Source: Lolium rigidum
Taxonomy: Eukaryota; Streptophyta; Magnoliopsida; Poales; Poaceae
NCBI RefSeq assembly: GCF_022539505.1
Contig: NW_025900013.1
Location: forward strand, 1-64,000
DNA length: 64,000 nucleotides
Reading direction: 5' to 3'
A program made the position numbers and the translations under genes. Each line of letters opens with the position of its first letter. Position 1 is the first letter of the stretch. The notes under the pieces were generated by a model. The model saw nothing but the letters and a program-made list of their open reading frames with translations. It searched no databases and was not told the DNA's origin. Positions 31,250 to 42,508 of this stretch are shown one piece after another.

Positions 31250-32853
31250 TGATACGTCTCCGACGTATCGATAATTTCTTATGTTCTATGCCATATTATT
31301 GATGATACCTACATGTTTTATGCACACTTTATGTCATATTTGTGCATTTTCTGGAACTAACCTATTAACAAGATGCCGAAGTGCCAGTTCCTGTTTTCTG
31401 CTGTTTTTGGTTTCAGAAATCCTAGTAACGAAATATTCTCGGAATTGGACGAAACGAAGACCGAGGGGCCTATTTTGCCACGAACCTTCCAGAAGACCGA
31501 AGAGCAAACAAAGTGGGGCCACGAGGTGGCCAGACCACATGGCGGCGCGGCCAAGGGGGGGCCCGCGCCGCCCTGTGGTGTGGGCCCCTCGTTAGCCCCC
31601 CGACTCTGCCCTTCCGCCTACTTAAAGCCTTCGTCGCGAAACCCCTGATGCGAAAAACCACGATACGGAAAACCTTACTGAGACGCCGCCGCCGCCGATC
31701 CCATCTCGGGGGATTCGGAGATCTCCTCCGGCACCCCGCCGGAGAGGGGATTCATCTCCCGGAGGACTCTACACCGCCATGGTCGCCTCCGGAGTGATGA
31801 GTGAGTAGTTCACCCCTGGACTATGGGTCCATAGCAGTAGCTAGATGGTTGTCTTCTCCTCATTGTGCTTCATTGTCGGATCTTGTGAGCTGCCTAACAT
31901 GATCAAGATCATCTATCCGTAATACTCTATGTTGTGTTTGTCGGGATCCGATGGATAGAGAATACCATGTCATGTTAATTATCAAGTTATTACATATGTG
32001 TTGTTTATGATCTTGCATGCTCTCCGTTACTAGTAGAGGCTCTGGCCAAGTTTTTGCTTTTAACTCCAAGAGGGAGTATTTATGCTCGATAGTGGGTTCA
32101 TGCCTGCATTGACACCGGGACGAGTGTGACGAAAGTTCTAAGGTTGTGTTGTGCTTGTTGCCACTAGGGATAAAACATTGGCGCTATGTCCGAGGATGTA
32201 GTTGTTGATTACATTACGCACGATACTTAATGCAATTGTCTGTTGCTTCGCAACGTAATACTGGAAGGGGTTCGGACGATAACTCTGAAGGTGGACTTTT
32301 TAGGCATAGATGCGGTTGGATGGCGGTCTATGTACTTTGTCGTAATGCCCAATTAAATCTCACTATACTTATCATGTCATGTATGTGCATTGTTATGCCC
32401 TCTCTATTTGTCAATTGCCCGACTGTAATTTGTTCACCCAACATGCTTTTATCTTATGGGAGAGACACCTCTAGTGAACTGTGGACCCCGGTCCATTCTT
32501 TTAATACTCGAAATACAAATCTGTTGCAATACTTGTTTTACTTGTTTTCTCTGCAAACAATCATCTTCCACACAATACGGTTAATCCTTTGTTACAGACA
32601 AGCCGGTGAGATTGACAACCTCACTGTTTCGTTGGGGCAAAGTACTTTGGTTGTGTTGTGCAGGTTCCACGTTGGCGCCGGAATCCCTGGTGTTGCGCCG
32701 CACTACATCCCGCCGTCATCAACCTTCAACGTGCTTCTTGGCTCCTCCTGGTTCGATAAACCTTGGTTTCTTTCACGAGGGAAAACTTGCTGCTGTGCGC
32801 ATCATACCTTCCTCTTGGGGTTGCCCAACGAACGTGTGAAATACACGCCATCA
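31250..32853 (+). repeat. Element 4 5' LTR
   Basis: Starts TGATACGTCTCCGACG and ends CGCCATCA. GC-rich central part (31550-31800) with TACTTAAAG near 31618 in the usual TATA position. Open frames in this LTR recur in the other copy only because the DNA does. Confidence 0.9.
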
Positions 32854-32864
32854 AGCATATTTTC

Positions 32865-32882
32865 TGGCGCCGTTGCCGGGGA
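32865..32882 (+). promoter_or_regulatory. Primer-binding site of element 4
   Basis: TGGCGCCGTTGCCGGGGA lies 11 bases after the LTR. The same block follows the LTR in elements 5 and 7, and in element 6 with a C for the first T. Confidence 0.75.
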
Positions 32883-33120
32883 GATCAAGACACGCTGCAA
32901 GGGGAGTCTCCACTTCTCAATCTCTTTACTTTGTTGTTGTCTTGTTTTATTTTATTTACTACTTTGTTTGCTGCACTTATATATCAAAACACAAAAAAAA
33001 TTAGTTGCTAGTTTTACTTTATTTACTGTCTTGCACTCTATATCAAAAACACAAAAAAATTAGTTACTTGTTTTACTTTACTTAATATCATGCATGTTTT
33101 TATTTCACTAGTTAAGCATA

Positions 33121-33786
33121 ATGGAAAACAACAAAAATATGAGAGATCTTTATGAACTTTATCTTGAATTAGGACATGATGTGTTTGAAGAGAGAATTAA
33201 AAAACCCATGGAACTTTATATGCATGCTAATGGGAATGTTATTACTATGGATGCTTTGAACACCATTGTTGCTAATGATATGGAAAATTCTAAGCTTGGG
33301 GAAGCTGGCTCTGATGAGCAGGATCTTTTTAGTACCCCAAGCATTGAGGAGAAAATTTTCTTTTATGATTACAATATGCCTCCTATATATGATGATAGCC
33401 ACTTTGTTGAATTTGCTCCCACTACAACTAATAAAATTGATTATGCTTACGTGGAGAGTAATAATTTTATGCATGAGACTCATGATAAGAATGCTTTATG
33501 TGATAGTTACATTGTTGAGTTTTCTCATGATGCTACTGAAAGTTATTATGAGAGAGGAAAATATGGTTGTAGAAATTTTCATGTTACTAAAATGCCTCTC
33601 TATGTGCTGAAATTTTTGAAGCTACACTTGTTTTATATTCCTATGCTTGTCACTTTGTTCTTCATGAATTCATTTGTGTACAAGATGCCTCTTCATAGGA
33701 AGCATGTTAGACTTAAATGTGTTTTGAATTTGCCTCTTGATGCTCTCTTTTGCTTCAAATACTACTTCTTGCAAGTGCATCATTAA
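33121..33786 (+). CDS. Unknown 221-residue ORF of element 4
   Basis: An intact ORF beginning MENNKNMRDLYELYLELGHD at the position where relatives encode gag. The N-terminal two thirds are hydrophilic and acidic (DSHFVEFAPTTTNKIDYAYV); the last 70 residues hold hydrophobic stretches (LFYIPMLVTLFFMNSFV), possibly a membrane segment. I recognise no gag core, zinc knuckle or catalytic motif. The segment SKLGEAGSDEQ is encoded by a CTAAGCTTGGGGA block that resembles the element's PPT. Its product could be a remnant of an ORF from an autonomous relative or a newly formed one. Function unknown. Confidence 0.5.
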   Translation: MENNKNMRDLYELYLELGHDVFEERIKKPMELYMHANGNVITMDALNTIVANDMENSKLGEAGSDEQDLFSTPSIEEKIFFYDYNMPPIYDDSHFVEFAPTTTNKIDYAYVESNNFMHETHDKNALCDSYIVEFSHDATESYYERGKYGCRNFHVTKMPLYVLKFLKLHLFYIPMLVTLFFMNSFVYKMPLHRKHVRLKCVLNLPLDALFCFKYYFLQVHH

Positions 33787-36355
33787 AACTGCTGAGCCCA
33801 TCTTAACGGCTATAAAGAAAGAACTTCTTGGGAGACAACCCATGTGTTATTTTGCTACAGTACTTTGTTTTATATTTGTGTCTTGGAATTTGTTTACTAC
33901 TGTAGCAACCTCTCCTTATCTTAGTTTTATGTTTTGTTGTGCCAAGTAAAGTCTTTGATAGAAAAGTAAGTACTAGATTTGGATTACTGCGCGGTTCCAG
34001 ATTTCTTTGCTGTCACGAATCTGGGTCTATCTCCCTGTAGGTAGCTCAGAAAATTAAGCCAATTTACGAGCATGATCCTCAGATATGTACGCAACTTTCA
34101 TTCAATTTGAGAATTTTCGTTTGAGCAAGTCCGGTGGCCTAATAAAATCCATTTTTACGGATTGTTCTGTTTTGACAGATTCTGTCTTTTATTTTGCATT
34201 GCCTCTTTTGCTATGTTGGATGAATTTCTTTGATCCATTAATGTCCAGTAGCTTTATGCAATGTCCAGAAGTGTTAAGAATGATTGTGTCACCTCTGAAC
34301 ATGTGAATTTTTATTATGCACTAACCCTCTAATGAGTTGTTTCGAGTTTGGTGTGGAGGAAGTTTTCAAGGATCAAGAGAGGAGTATGATGCAATATGAT
34401 CAAGGAGAGTGAAAACTCTAAGCTTGGGGATGCCCCGGTGGTTCACCCCTGCATATTATAAGAAGACTCAAGCGTCTAAGCTTGGGGATTCCCAAGGCAT
34501 CCCCTTCTTCATCGACAACATTATCGAGGTTCCTCCCCTGAAACTATATTTTTATTCCGTCACATCTTATGTACTTTGCTTGGAGCGTCGGTTTGTTTTT
34601 GTTTTTTGTTTTGTTTGAATAAAATGGATCCTAGCATTCACTTTATGGGAGAGAGACACGCTCCGCTGTAGCATATGGACAAGTATGTCCTTAGGCTCTA
34701 CTCATAGTATTCATGGCGAAGTTTCATCTTCGTTAAATTGTTATATGGTTGGAATTGGAAAATACTACATGTAGTAATTCTAAAATGTCTTGGATAATTT
34801 GATACTTGGCAATTGTTGTGCTCATGTTTAAGCTCTTGCATCATATACTTTGCACCCATTAATGAAGAAATACTTAGAGCTTGCTAATTTGGTTTGCATA
34901 TTTGGTTTCTCTAGAGTCTAGATAACATCTAGTATTGAGTTTTGAACAACAAGGAAGACGGTATGGAGTCTTATAATGTTTACCATATGTCTTTTATGTG
35001 AGTTTTGCTGTACCGTTCATCCTTGTGTTTGTTTCAAATAACCTTGCTAGCCTAAACCTTGTATCGAGAGGGAATACTTCTCATGCATCCAAATACTTGA
35101 GCCAACCACTATGCCATTTGTGTCCACCATACCTACCTACTACATGGTATTTCTCCGCCATTCAAAAGTAAATTGCTTGAGTGCTACCTTTAAAATTCCA
35201 TCATTCACCTTTGCAATATATAGCTCATGGGACAAATGGCTTAAAAACTATTGTGGTATTGAATATGTACTTATGCATTTTATCTCTTATTAAGTTGCTT
35301 GTTGTGCGATAACCATGCTTACGGGGACGCCATCAACTATTCTTTGTTGAATATCATGTGAGTTGCTATGCATGTCCGTCTTGTCTGAAGTAAGAGAGAT
35401 CTACCACCTTTATGGTTGGAGCATGTATATTGTTAGAGAAGAACATTGGGCCGCTAACTAAATCCATGAATCATGGTGGAAGTTTCAGTTTTGGACACAC
35501 ATCCTCAATCTCATATGAGAATAATAATTGTTGTCACATGCTTATGCATTAAAGAGGAGTCCATTATCTGTTGTCCATGTTGTCCCGGTATGGATGTCTA
35601 AGTTGAGAATAATCAAAAGCGAGAAATCCAAAATGCGAGCTTTCTCCTTAGACCTTTGTACGAGCGGCATGGAGGTACCCCATTGTGACACTTGGTTAAA
35701 ACATGTGCATTGCAAAGATCCGGTAGTCCAAGTTAATTAGGACAAGGTGCGGGCACTATTAGTATACTATGCATGAGGCTTGCAACTTGTAAGATATAAT
35801 GTACATAACTCATATGCTTTATTACTACCGTTGACAAAATTGTTTCATGTTTTCAAAATAAAAGCTCTAGCACAAATATAGCAATCGATGCTTTCCTCTT
35901 TGAAGGACCTTTCACTTTACTTTTATGTTGAGTCAGTTCACCTATTTCTCTCCACCTCAAGAAGCAAACACTTGTGTGAACTGTGCATTGATTCCTACAT
36001 ACTTGCATATTGTACTTGTTATATTACTCTATGTTGACAATTATCCATGAGATATACATGTTACAAGTTGAAAGCAACCGCTGAAACTTAATCTTCCTTT
36101 GTGTTGCTTCAATACCTTTACTTTGATTTATTGCTTTATGAGTTAACTCTTATGCAAGACTTATTGATGCTTGTCTTGAAGTACTATTCATGAAAAGTCT
36201 TTGCTTTATGATTCACTTGTTTACTCATGTCATTACCATTGTTTTGATCGCTGCATCCACTACATATGTTTACAAATAGTATGATCAAGGTTATGATGGC
36301 ATATCACTTCAGAAATTATCTTTGTTATCGTTTTACCCGCTCGGGACGAGCGGAA
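33787..36355 (+). other. Element 4 3' non-coding region
   Basis: No supported gene. It is collinear, in reverse complement, with 44118-46700 of element 5, which shows it is a conserved part of the family. PPT-like blocks CTAAGCTTGGGGAT occur at 34418 and 34476. Confidence 0.7.
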
Positions 36356-36372
36356 CTAAGCTTGGGGATGCT
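36356..36372 (+). promoter_or_regulatory. Polypurine tract of element 4
   Basis: CTAAGCTTGGGGATGCT directly precedes the 3' LTR start TGATACG at 36373. Confidence 0.8.
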
Positions 36373-37976
36373 TGATACGTCTCCGACGAATCGATAATTT
36401 CTTATGTTCTATGCCATATTATTGATGATACCTACATGTTTTATGCACACTTTATGTCATATTTGTGCATTTTCCGGAACTAACCTATTAACAAGATGCC
36501 GAAGTGCCGGTTCTCGTTTTCTGCTGTTTTTGGTTTCAGAAATCCTAGTAACGAAATATTCTCGGAATTGGACGAAACGAAGACCCAGGGGCCTATTTTG
36601 CCACGAAACTTCCAGAAGACCGAAGAGCAAACGAAGTGGGGCCACGAGGTGGCCAGACCACATGGCGGCGCGGCCAAGGGGGGGCCGCGCCGCCCTGTGG
36701 TGTGGGCCCCTCGTTAGCCCCCCGACTCTGCCCTTCCGCCTACTTAAAGCCTTCGTCGCGAAACCCCTGATGCGAAAAACCACGATACGGAAAACCTTAC
36801 TGAGACGCCGCCGCCGCCGATCCCATCTCGGGGGATTCTGGAGATCTCCTCCGGCACCCTGCCGGAGAGGGGCTTCATCTCCCGGAGGACTCTACACCGC
36901 CATGGTCGCCTCCGGAGTGATGAGTGAGTAGTTCACCCCTGGACTATGGGTCCATAGCAGTAGCTAGATGGTTGTCTTCTCCTCATTGTGCTTCATTGTC
37001 GGATCTTGTGAGCTGCCTAACATGATCAAGATCATCTATCCGTAATACTCTATGTTGTGTTTGTCGGGATCCGATGGATAGAGAATACCATGTTCATGTT
37101 AATTATCAAGTTATTACATATGTGTTGTTTATGATCTTGCATGCTCTCCGTTACTAGTAGAGGCTCTGGCCAAGTTTTTGCTTTTAACTCCAAGAGGGAG
37201 TATTTATGCTCGATAGTGGGTTCATGCCCGCATTGACACCCGGGACAGGTGACGAAAGTTCTAAGGTTGTGTTGTGCTGTTGCCACTAGGGATAAAACAC
37301 TGGCGCTATGTCCGAGGATGTAGTTGTTGATTACATTACGCACCATACTTAATGCAATTGTCCGTTGCTTCGCAACTTAATACTGGAAGGGGTTCGGACG
37401 ATAACCCTGAAGGTGGACTTTTTAGGCATAGATGCGAGTTGGATGGCGGTCTATGTACTTTGTCGTAATGCCCAATTAAATCTCACTATACTTATCATGT
37501 CATGTATGTGCATTGTTATGCCCTCTCTATTTGTCAATTGCCCGACTGTAATTTGTTCATCCAACATGCTTTTATCTTATGGGAGAGACACCTCTAGTGA
37601 ACTATGGACCCCGGTCCATTCTTTTAATACTCGAAATACAAATCTGCTGCAATACTTGTTTTACTTGTTTTCTCTGCAAACAATCATCTTCCACACAATA
37701 CGGTTAATCCTTTGTTACAGCAAGCCGGTGAGATAGACAACCTCACTTTGTTTCGTTGGGGCAAAGTACTTTGGTTGTGTTGTGCAGGTTCCACGTTGGC
37801 GCCGGAATCCCTGGTGTTGCGCCGCACTACATCCCGCCGCCATCAACCTTCAACGTGCTTCTTGGCTCCTCCTGGTTCGATAAACCTTGGTTTCTTTCTG
37901 AGGGAAAACTTGCTGCTGTGCGCATCATACCTTCCTCTTGGGGTTGCCCAACGAACGTGTGAAATACACGCCATCA
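36373..37976 (+). repeat. Element 4 3' LTR
   Basis: Partner of 31250-32853 with few substitutions and small indels. It ends CCATCA before the target duplication AGGCG. Confidence 0.9.
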
Positions 37977-38306
37977 AGGCGCTGTAGCACGCGTGCCAGG
38001 AAAAGCGGAGGACGTGTGTCCCCACTTGCATAACGTGTCTAGTAATGCAGTGTCAGGGGTCCACATGTCAGTGAAAGGACAGAACCCGCACCTTCCCAAT
38101 ACAACCATCGTGGCCATCATCAGCATTGATGTCACCATATGGGAAATTTCGACTGTAATTCTCCGAAGTTTGGCGACAAAGGATTTTTTATAATGCAGAC
38201 AAGATAATTTCGGGAGCCTTTGATCAAATACAAGTGTTTGTTCAAATGCTCGGTGGCTACTTTTTGAAGGAAGTTTGATATGGATTTGATTCAAAAGATA
38301 GCAAAG

Positions 38307-38535
38307 GTGAGCCTACAGCCAAGTATAAATACTCGACTGTAGCCTCGGGAGCGCTGGTCGCGCACCCGATAAAGATGGGAGATATAAAAATTAGCAATAT
38401 AGCGACAAGATGATAAAAAAGTGAGCCTACAACCAAGCATAAGCACTTGGTTGTAGCCTCGGGGGCTACTCCCATCGGGAACGCTTGTTGCGTACCCGAT
38501 GAAACTGAAGGAGTCAAGAAAAGTATATTTCGAGT
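38307..38535 (+). repeat. 114-bp tandem repeat in element 3 3' region
   Basis: GTGAGCCTACAGCCAAG at 38307 recurs as GTGAGCCTACAACCAAG at 38421. Each unit holds a hairpin-like segment and a GTAGCCTCGGG(G/A)GC block that resembles the real PPT at 39101-39113. No gene is seen in 37982-39100. Confidence 0.75.
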
Positions 38536-39100
38536 TATGATAATAACTCTTCATATACTCCCATCGGGAGGACAACATAATAAGTCATCATATGAATCGA
38601 ATAAATGTGCCATTCTAACAGCCGAAAAAGGCACTCGACAAAATATTCTCAGAGCGCCCCAGTCACGATTAAATATCTGAATACCGTAAAACTTTACGAA
38701 GGTAAGACCCCGGGATCCGTCCTGTGAGGCGTGGTATTGCACATGAATGCGCTCTGCTACTTTTTTCCGTACCAACAGATGCAAAGAAAAATCCTAACGG
38801 ACGCGTTAGGTACCAGATAAAATATGACTGGAGTTCGGCATATGGTAAGACATTAAGCGGCACATGTTGAACTACGCCAGTATAACGAGGTCATGTCCAG
38901 GGAGTTGATCTTGAAGTAGGTTTTTGCGGAATTGCCACGAGAGCAGTTAACTGGTACCTGATCTGTCAGATGAACCAGCCCCAACTACCATAATCCTGGC
39001 ACAATATATGATTATTTTATGAAAGATGTTAATAACTCAAAGGGATCATGTGTTAATTGTAATGATGGAGATTTTCCTTTATTCTTCGATTAAAGCAAAA

Positions 39101-39113
39101 TCTCGGGGGCTAC
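39101..39113 (+). promoter_or_regulatory. Polypurine tract of element 3
   Basis: TCTCGGGGGCTAC directly precedes the LTR start TGACATAGG at 39114. Confidence 0.7.
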
Positions 39114-39482
39114 TGACATAGGCATCCCAGTGGGCCTACCGAAGATGGTACCCGGGGTTTACTAAAGGCCCATGAGTCAACGAATATGAAGCTCGGAAGC
39201 CCAATTTGCTGATGATATGGAAAGATAGAATTGTATTAGGAATCAAGAGATTTGTAACTTTACGGGTCAAACTCAAAGAGTAACCTGGAATCTGTAAACT
39301 TGTGTAATACGAAACCCTCGGCTCCGCCTCCTATATAAGGGGGAGTCGAGGGACGAAGAGAGGATCGATTTCATTGTCAACACAACCCTAGTTTCACGAA
39401 ACCCTTGAGATCTACTTGCCCACCACTTCCACGAAAACCCTAGTCTACAATCCGTACGCATTGACAAGTTGATACCTTGTCA
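39114..39482 (+). repeat. Element 3 3' LTR
   Basis: A short LTR of 369 bp, TGACATAGGC to CCTTGTCA, with a TATA box (CTATATAAGG) at 39331-39340. Its 5' partner is missing because the element is truncated on the left. Confidence 0.75.
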
Positions 39483-39734
39483 CTCTCCACTGAACTTACG
39501 CTACTGATATGAGAGTATGTAAAGGACCAGTCGTGTCACATTTACATAATTGTTAGACTAACATACTGGATGCCTATAGTATAATTATAATATAGTGCAT
39601 AGTGTTTGCGAACAACATATAGTAGTGTTACCTACATAATTATAGAAATATTAATGCAATCATCAATTAGTATAGATCGCACAATAGATGATGCCCTCGC
39701 ATTTGCGAGGGCCACACTTTGGTAGTTAAAATAA
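39483..39734. other. Unassigned spacer
   Basis: AT-rich sequence without a gene. It contains a perfect palindromic hairpin at 39693-39712 (GCCCTCGC, four-base loop, GCGAGGGC). It could be the host sequence into which element 3 inserted or a remnant of another transposon. Confidence 0.4.
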
Positions 39735-39897
39735 AAGTAACCCCTATATTCTCATTCCCTCTCAATTTCATGGGTGGAAAGTCCTTTTTTTAAGAATCCT
39801 CCTTTTATTTTTATAGACTTTTGAAAGAAAAAAAGCTTTTTTGCAATCATTATTTCTTATCTCTATCATATCACGTAAACCTTTTGATTTGGAACTG

Positions 39898-39973
39898 GGA
39901 GAGATGGCTGTGGCGGATAGCTAACCCGTTGTACAATTTTTTTGTACCGAGGGTTCGAATCCCTCTCTTTCCG
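39898..39973 (+). pseudogene. trnS-GCU: Plastid-derived trnS(GCU), deleted in the D arm
   Basis: Acceptor (GGAGAGA/TCTTTCC), GCT anticodon context, variable arm and T arm (GGGTTCGAATCCC) are recognisable. About 12-13 bases of the D arm are missing compared with the plastid gene, so it should not fold as a tRNA. Confidence 0.85.
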
Positions 39974-40091
39974 CTCCCTCAGATCATTTTGGATTATAAA
40001 ATTGGAAGGAATTATGACCCCAGATTTTCTTATAGGTAAATTTTCGAACCAAATCCAATTGGTAAGAACAAATAAATAGAATTTTTACTCC

Positions 40092-40193
40092 TCACGCCGG
40101 AATCGGTCCTGGGTCATTAGATAGGAATCCAAAGATAAAGAGGGAAACAAAGAATATTACTACTGTATAAACAAAAAGTTCGAGTGTAATCAT
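40092..40193 (-). pseudogene. psbI: Plastid-derived psbI copy
   Basis: An open frame of 33 codons reads [15 protein letters not shown] followed by the conserved [11 protein letters not shown] of photosystem II protein PsbI. The last residues are altered and it ends early (PIPA instead of the usual tail). Two substitutions occur in the first five residues relative to plastid PsbI. In a nuclear setting, without transit peptide or promoter, it should be inactive. Confidence 0.85.
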
Positions 40194-40597
40194 TACATAA
40201 TCTTCAAGATTTTTTTAAGGAATAGATTACAAGTTTTTCCTTACCACATGGATCCACTACAATTAATTTTATTTTGTTTATTTTTATAGTTAAAAATGCA
40301 AAAAATTAATTCTTGAAAAAATGGGAAGAATTCATTTATAATAAGCACTTTCATCAATATAAAAATAGGGTTAGGTATTGTGTAGGTACCAAAAGGTACC
40401 CGCTCAACGTAGGTGCAGAAGGGTAGAAAGGCAGATCAAAATTTATTGATGCAGCTACCCATTCAATGTAAAAGAATTTGCATTTCAGATTTGAAGGTTC
40501 ATAATATCAAAATATAAAAGTTATCACCTTTTACCCATTTTTTAATTTTTTTTAAATGAATACACCATTCAATTTGGTAGATAGAGTACTAAACATT

Positions 40598-40784
40598 TCA
40601 TCAAAAACTTACAGCAGCTTGCCAAACAAAGGATAATCAAAAAAAGAATAAAGGTATGACAAGCATAACATGCACGATGGGGTTGAAAATTGCATAAGCT
40701 TCGGGCAATTTGTCAAAGAAAAAAAATAGTCAGATAAAGAACGGAACTAAAAAAGATACAGGTTAAACTAAGTATATTAGGCAT
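40598..40784 (-). pseudogene. psbK: Plastid-derived psbK copy, frameshifted
   Basis: The start MPNILSLTCI and the later conserved [13 protein letters not shown] and FVWQAAVSF of PsbK are visible, but a 1-nt length change puts them in different frames and a stop falls within the leader part. Total length (187 bp) is one base more than the plastid gene. Confidence 0.85.
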
Positions 40785-41125
40785 AACAAGCATTTTATTC
40801 TTGTAGAGTAAATAATTGGATTTTGATTGAGTTATTTTTCTAAGGGAAAAGGAGAAGGCAGATTCAAAATCTTTTTTCTTCGTACTTTCCCAAACACAAA
40901 ATACCTCCTCGTATTTGCACTCTCAAATGAGAGTGGAAGAAATTCAACTTTCATATAATATCTTAATAGAACTCCATCTAATGATCAATGCATTTTTTTG
41001 ATTCTATATTATCTACATTTCTAGAATACTAGCAAGAGAATATTCTTCATTTTTATATAATTGAAATGGGATTGACGAATAACAAATAAACATAATAGTG
41101 TTTATTAGTGTCGCATAAAACGAAA

Positions 41126-41197
41126 TGGGGCGTGGCCAAGTGGTAAGGCAGCCGGTTTTTCTCCCGATACTCAGAGGTTCGAATCCTTCCGTCCTAG
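41126..41197 (+). pseudogene. trnQ-UUG: Plastid-derived trnQ(UUG), mutated anticodon loop
   Basis: The 72-nt sequence TGGGGCGTGGCCAAGTGG...GGTTCGAATCC...GTCCTAG matches plastid trnQ. The anticodon stem-loop is altered (TTTTTCTCC where TTTTGGTCC is expected), so the UUG anticodon is lost and the stem mispairs. Confidence 0.85.
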
Positions 41198-41644
41198 ATT
41201 GTTTCTGATAGTACTCCACACAAGACAAAAGTTTACTAATTTATTAAAGAGAATAATGGTATTTTATGAACTCTTAGACTAGATGCATTTCTAAGCATTC
41301 ACTTTCTTTCTCACAAAACATAAAAAACTCTTAAGTCTAGTCAAATCAAATTGAATATCTTTATTTTGATGAAAAAATTGGGTCTATATGCCTCTACTAT
41401 AAATCGCCTAAATTCACTTAATCATATTTTTCCTTACTTATTTTTGTATTCAAGGCGAAGAAGTACGGAAGTACGAGAATTCTCTAACTACCCAAAACTT
41501 TCAATCTTTTTCATTCGAGTAGTTTATGTTAGTTACATAGTTCTTTTCTTATTAAGGAAAGAAATATATTGCTAATATAATTCTAATTATGGTAATTAAA
41601 TTAATTAAACTTTTTTGAAGCTTGATAGTTTATTTATTGGGGAA

Positions 41645-42508
41645 TGTAACGGCCCCGGAAAAACCCCTATTAGATGTGTTTGCGCTTTTTTCTTTTGTGC
41701 AACATTATGGCATATGCATCATATCAACCATGTTTATTTAAGAAATAAAATTATTTAATAAACCCTAAATTATTTTATTTCCTTCTCATATTGGTTATAT
41801 AATAAAAACCCTCCTCTTTTCTATTATATTAGTAAAACCCTAAAACAAAACTACTAAAACAAAATAAATATTTTGCAATGCTTTGAAAATAAAAAATGAA
41901 ATTTGTTTTGTTTCGGTCTAGTTTTCAAAAAAAATTCAAATCTATTTAAAATAAAAAGGGGGAAACTCAGAAAACCCCCGAAAACACTCCTCTTTCTCTG
42001 GGCCTCTCTCTGCTCCCCTTGGACTTCTTTTCCCTTCTTCCCGAGCAGCCCAGTCCATGCACCGTAGTAGCCCAAATTCTCTTCAGCCCAAGACAAGAAC
42101 GTACCTCTTCAAGCGAAGGAGAGGCTCCTCCTCTGTCGTGTTCCTCCCTCTCACGCGAGGAGTGTGAGGCTCCTGCCCGACGTCACACCGCACCACCGCT
42201 CCCACCTACTCCCTTCCCTGTTCTTAAAGCCTCATCCTGGAAACCCTAGCGCTCCTCTTCCGTTTCTTCTTTCCTCCTCTCTCCCCACGTTTTCCTTTTC
42301 TCTGTGAGCAAACGAAAGGAGCATCACCTCTACATACCACCATGGTGCCGCCACCTCCGAACGCCCCTCGCCGAGCCAAGAGAAACGGAAGAAGCGCCTC
42401 TTCGAGCTCTATATCCTCGTCTAAGGAATTTACATGGCGCCCCACATACCGACGACACGGTCACCGATTCATCCTCCTCTAACATCTGCCTGCACACTGC
42501 TGTTGCCG
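41645..42508 (+). mobile_element. Element 8: partial LTR, interrupted by element 5
   Basis: Starts TGTAACGGCCCCGG, a form of LTR start common in grass Gypsy elements, at the border of the plastid insertion. It has AT-rich then GC-rich LTR-like composition with a TTCTTAAAGCC promoter-like block near 42222. Cut off at 42508 by element 5. No internal region or second LTR is in the window. Open frames near 42019-42445 have no known motif and look like LTR background. Confidence 0.5.

Larger units (their letters stand above)
31250..37976 (+). mobile_element. Element 4: non-autonomous Gypsy-type LTR element
   Basis: LTRs 31250-32853 and 36373-37976 (each about 1604 bp, TGATACGTC...CATCA), PBS after the left LTR, PPT before the right LTR, and the perfect target duplication AGGCG at 31245-31249 and 37977-37981. 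The LTRs differ at few positions, so it is young. The internal region of about 3.5 kb has one 221-codon ORF and no gag, protease, RT or integrase. The LTRs and 3' non-coding region match element 5 (minus strand), so both are one family. It is inserted in element 3. Confidence 0.95.
17147..39482 (+). mobile_element. Element 3: 5'-truncated Tat-type Gypsy retrotransposon
   Basis: The sequence switches from CACTA to the N-terminal part of a Gypsy RT at about 17147, so the 5' LTR, gag and protease are missing. Present are pol (to 20413), antisense genes (20.8-31 kb), a 3' non-coding region with tandem repeats, a PPT (39101-39113) and one LTR (39114-39482). The second RNase H between RT-RH and integrase marks the Tat lineage. 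Elements 2 and 4 are inserted in it with perfect target duplications, and element 3 sequence resumes after each. Multiple nonsense codons show it is the oldest Gypsy element of this block. Confidence 0.85.
39735..41644. other. Plastid DNA inserted in the nucleus (trnS-psbI-psbK-trnQ)
   Basis: Four plastid genes appear in plastid order and relative orientation: trnS(GCU), psbI (minus), psbK (minus), trnQ(UUG). Each carries changes, and the spacers match plastid-like AT-rich sequence. Borders are approximate; the right border is at most 41644, where an LTR begins. Damage in all but psbI fits an old transfer, not contamination by plastid DNA. Confidence 0.9.

Noticed and set aside
31281..31800. 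Open frames in the LTRs of element 4 (also 36404-36931)
   Set aside because: They recur only because the LTR is repeated; frames differ in the two LTRs after small indels.
32230..33063. 277-codon frame crossing the LTR and leader of element 4
   Set aside because: It crosses the LTR end and the primer-binding site and is not kept in the other LTR.
39693..39712. Hairpin GCCCTCGC/GCGAGGGC as a Helitron 3' end
   Set aside because: No CTRR end follows it and no Helitron protein is near.
40092..41197. Plastid genes as functional genes
   Set aside because: Deletions, a frameshift and a changed anticodon loop show a nuclear plastid-derived copy.
42019..42445. Frames in the partial element 8 LTR
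   Set aside because: No motif, no partner copy, and the position fits LTR promoter and leader sequence.
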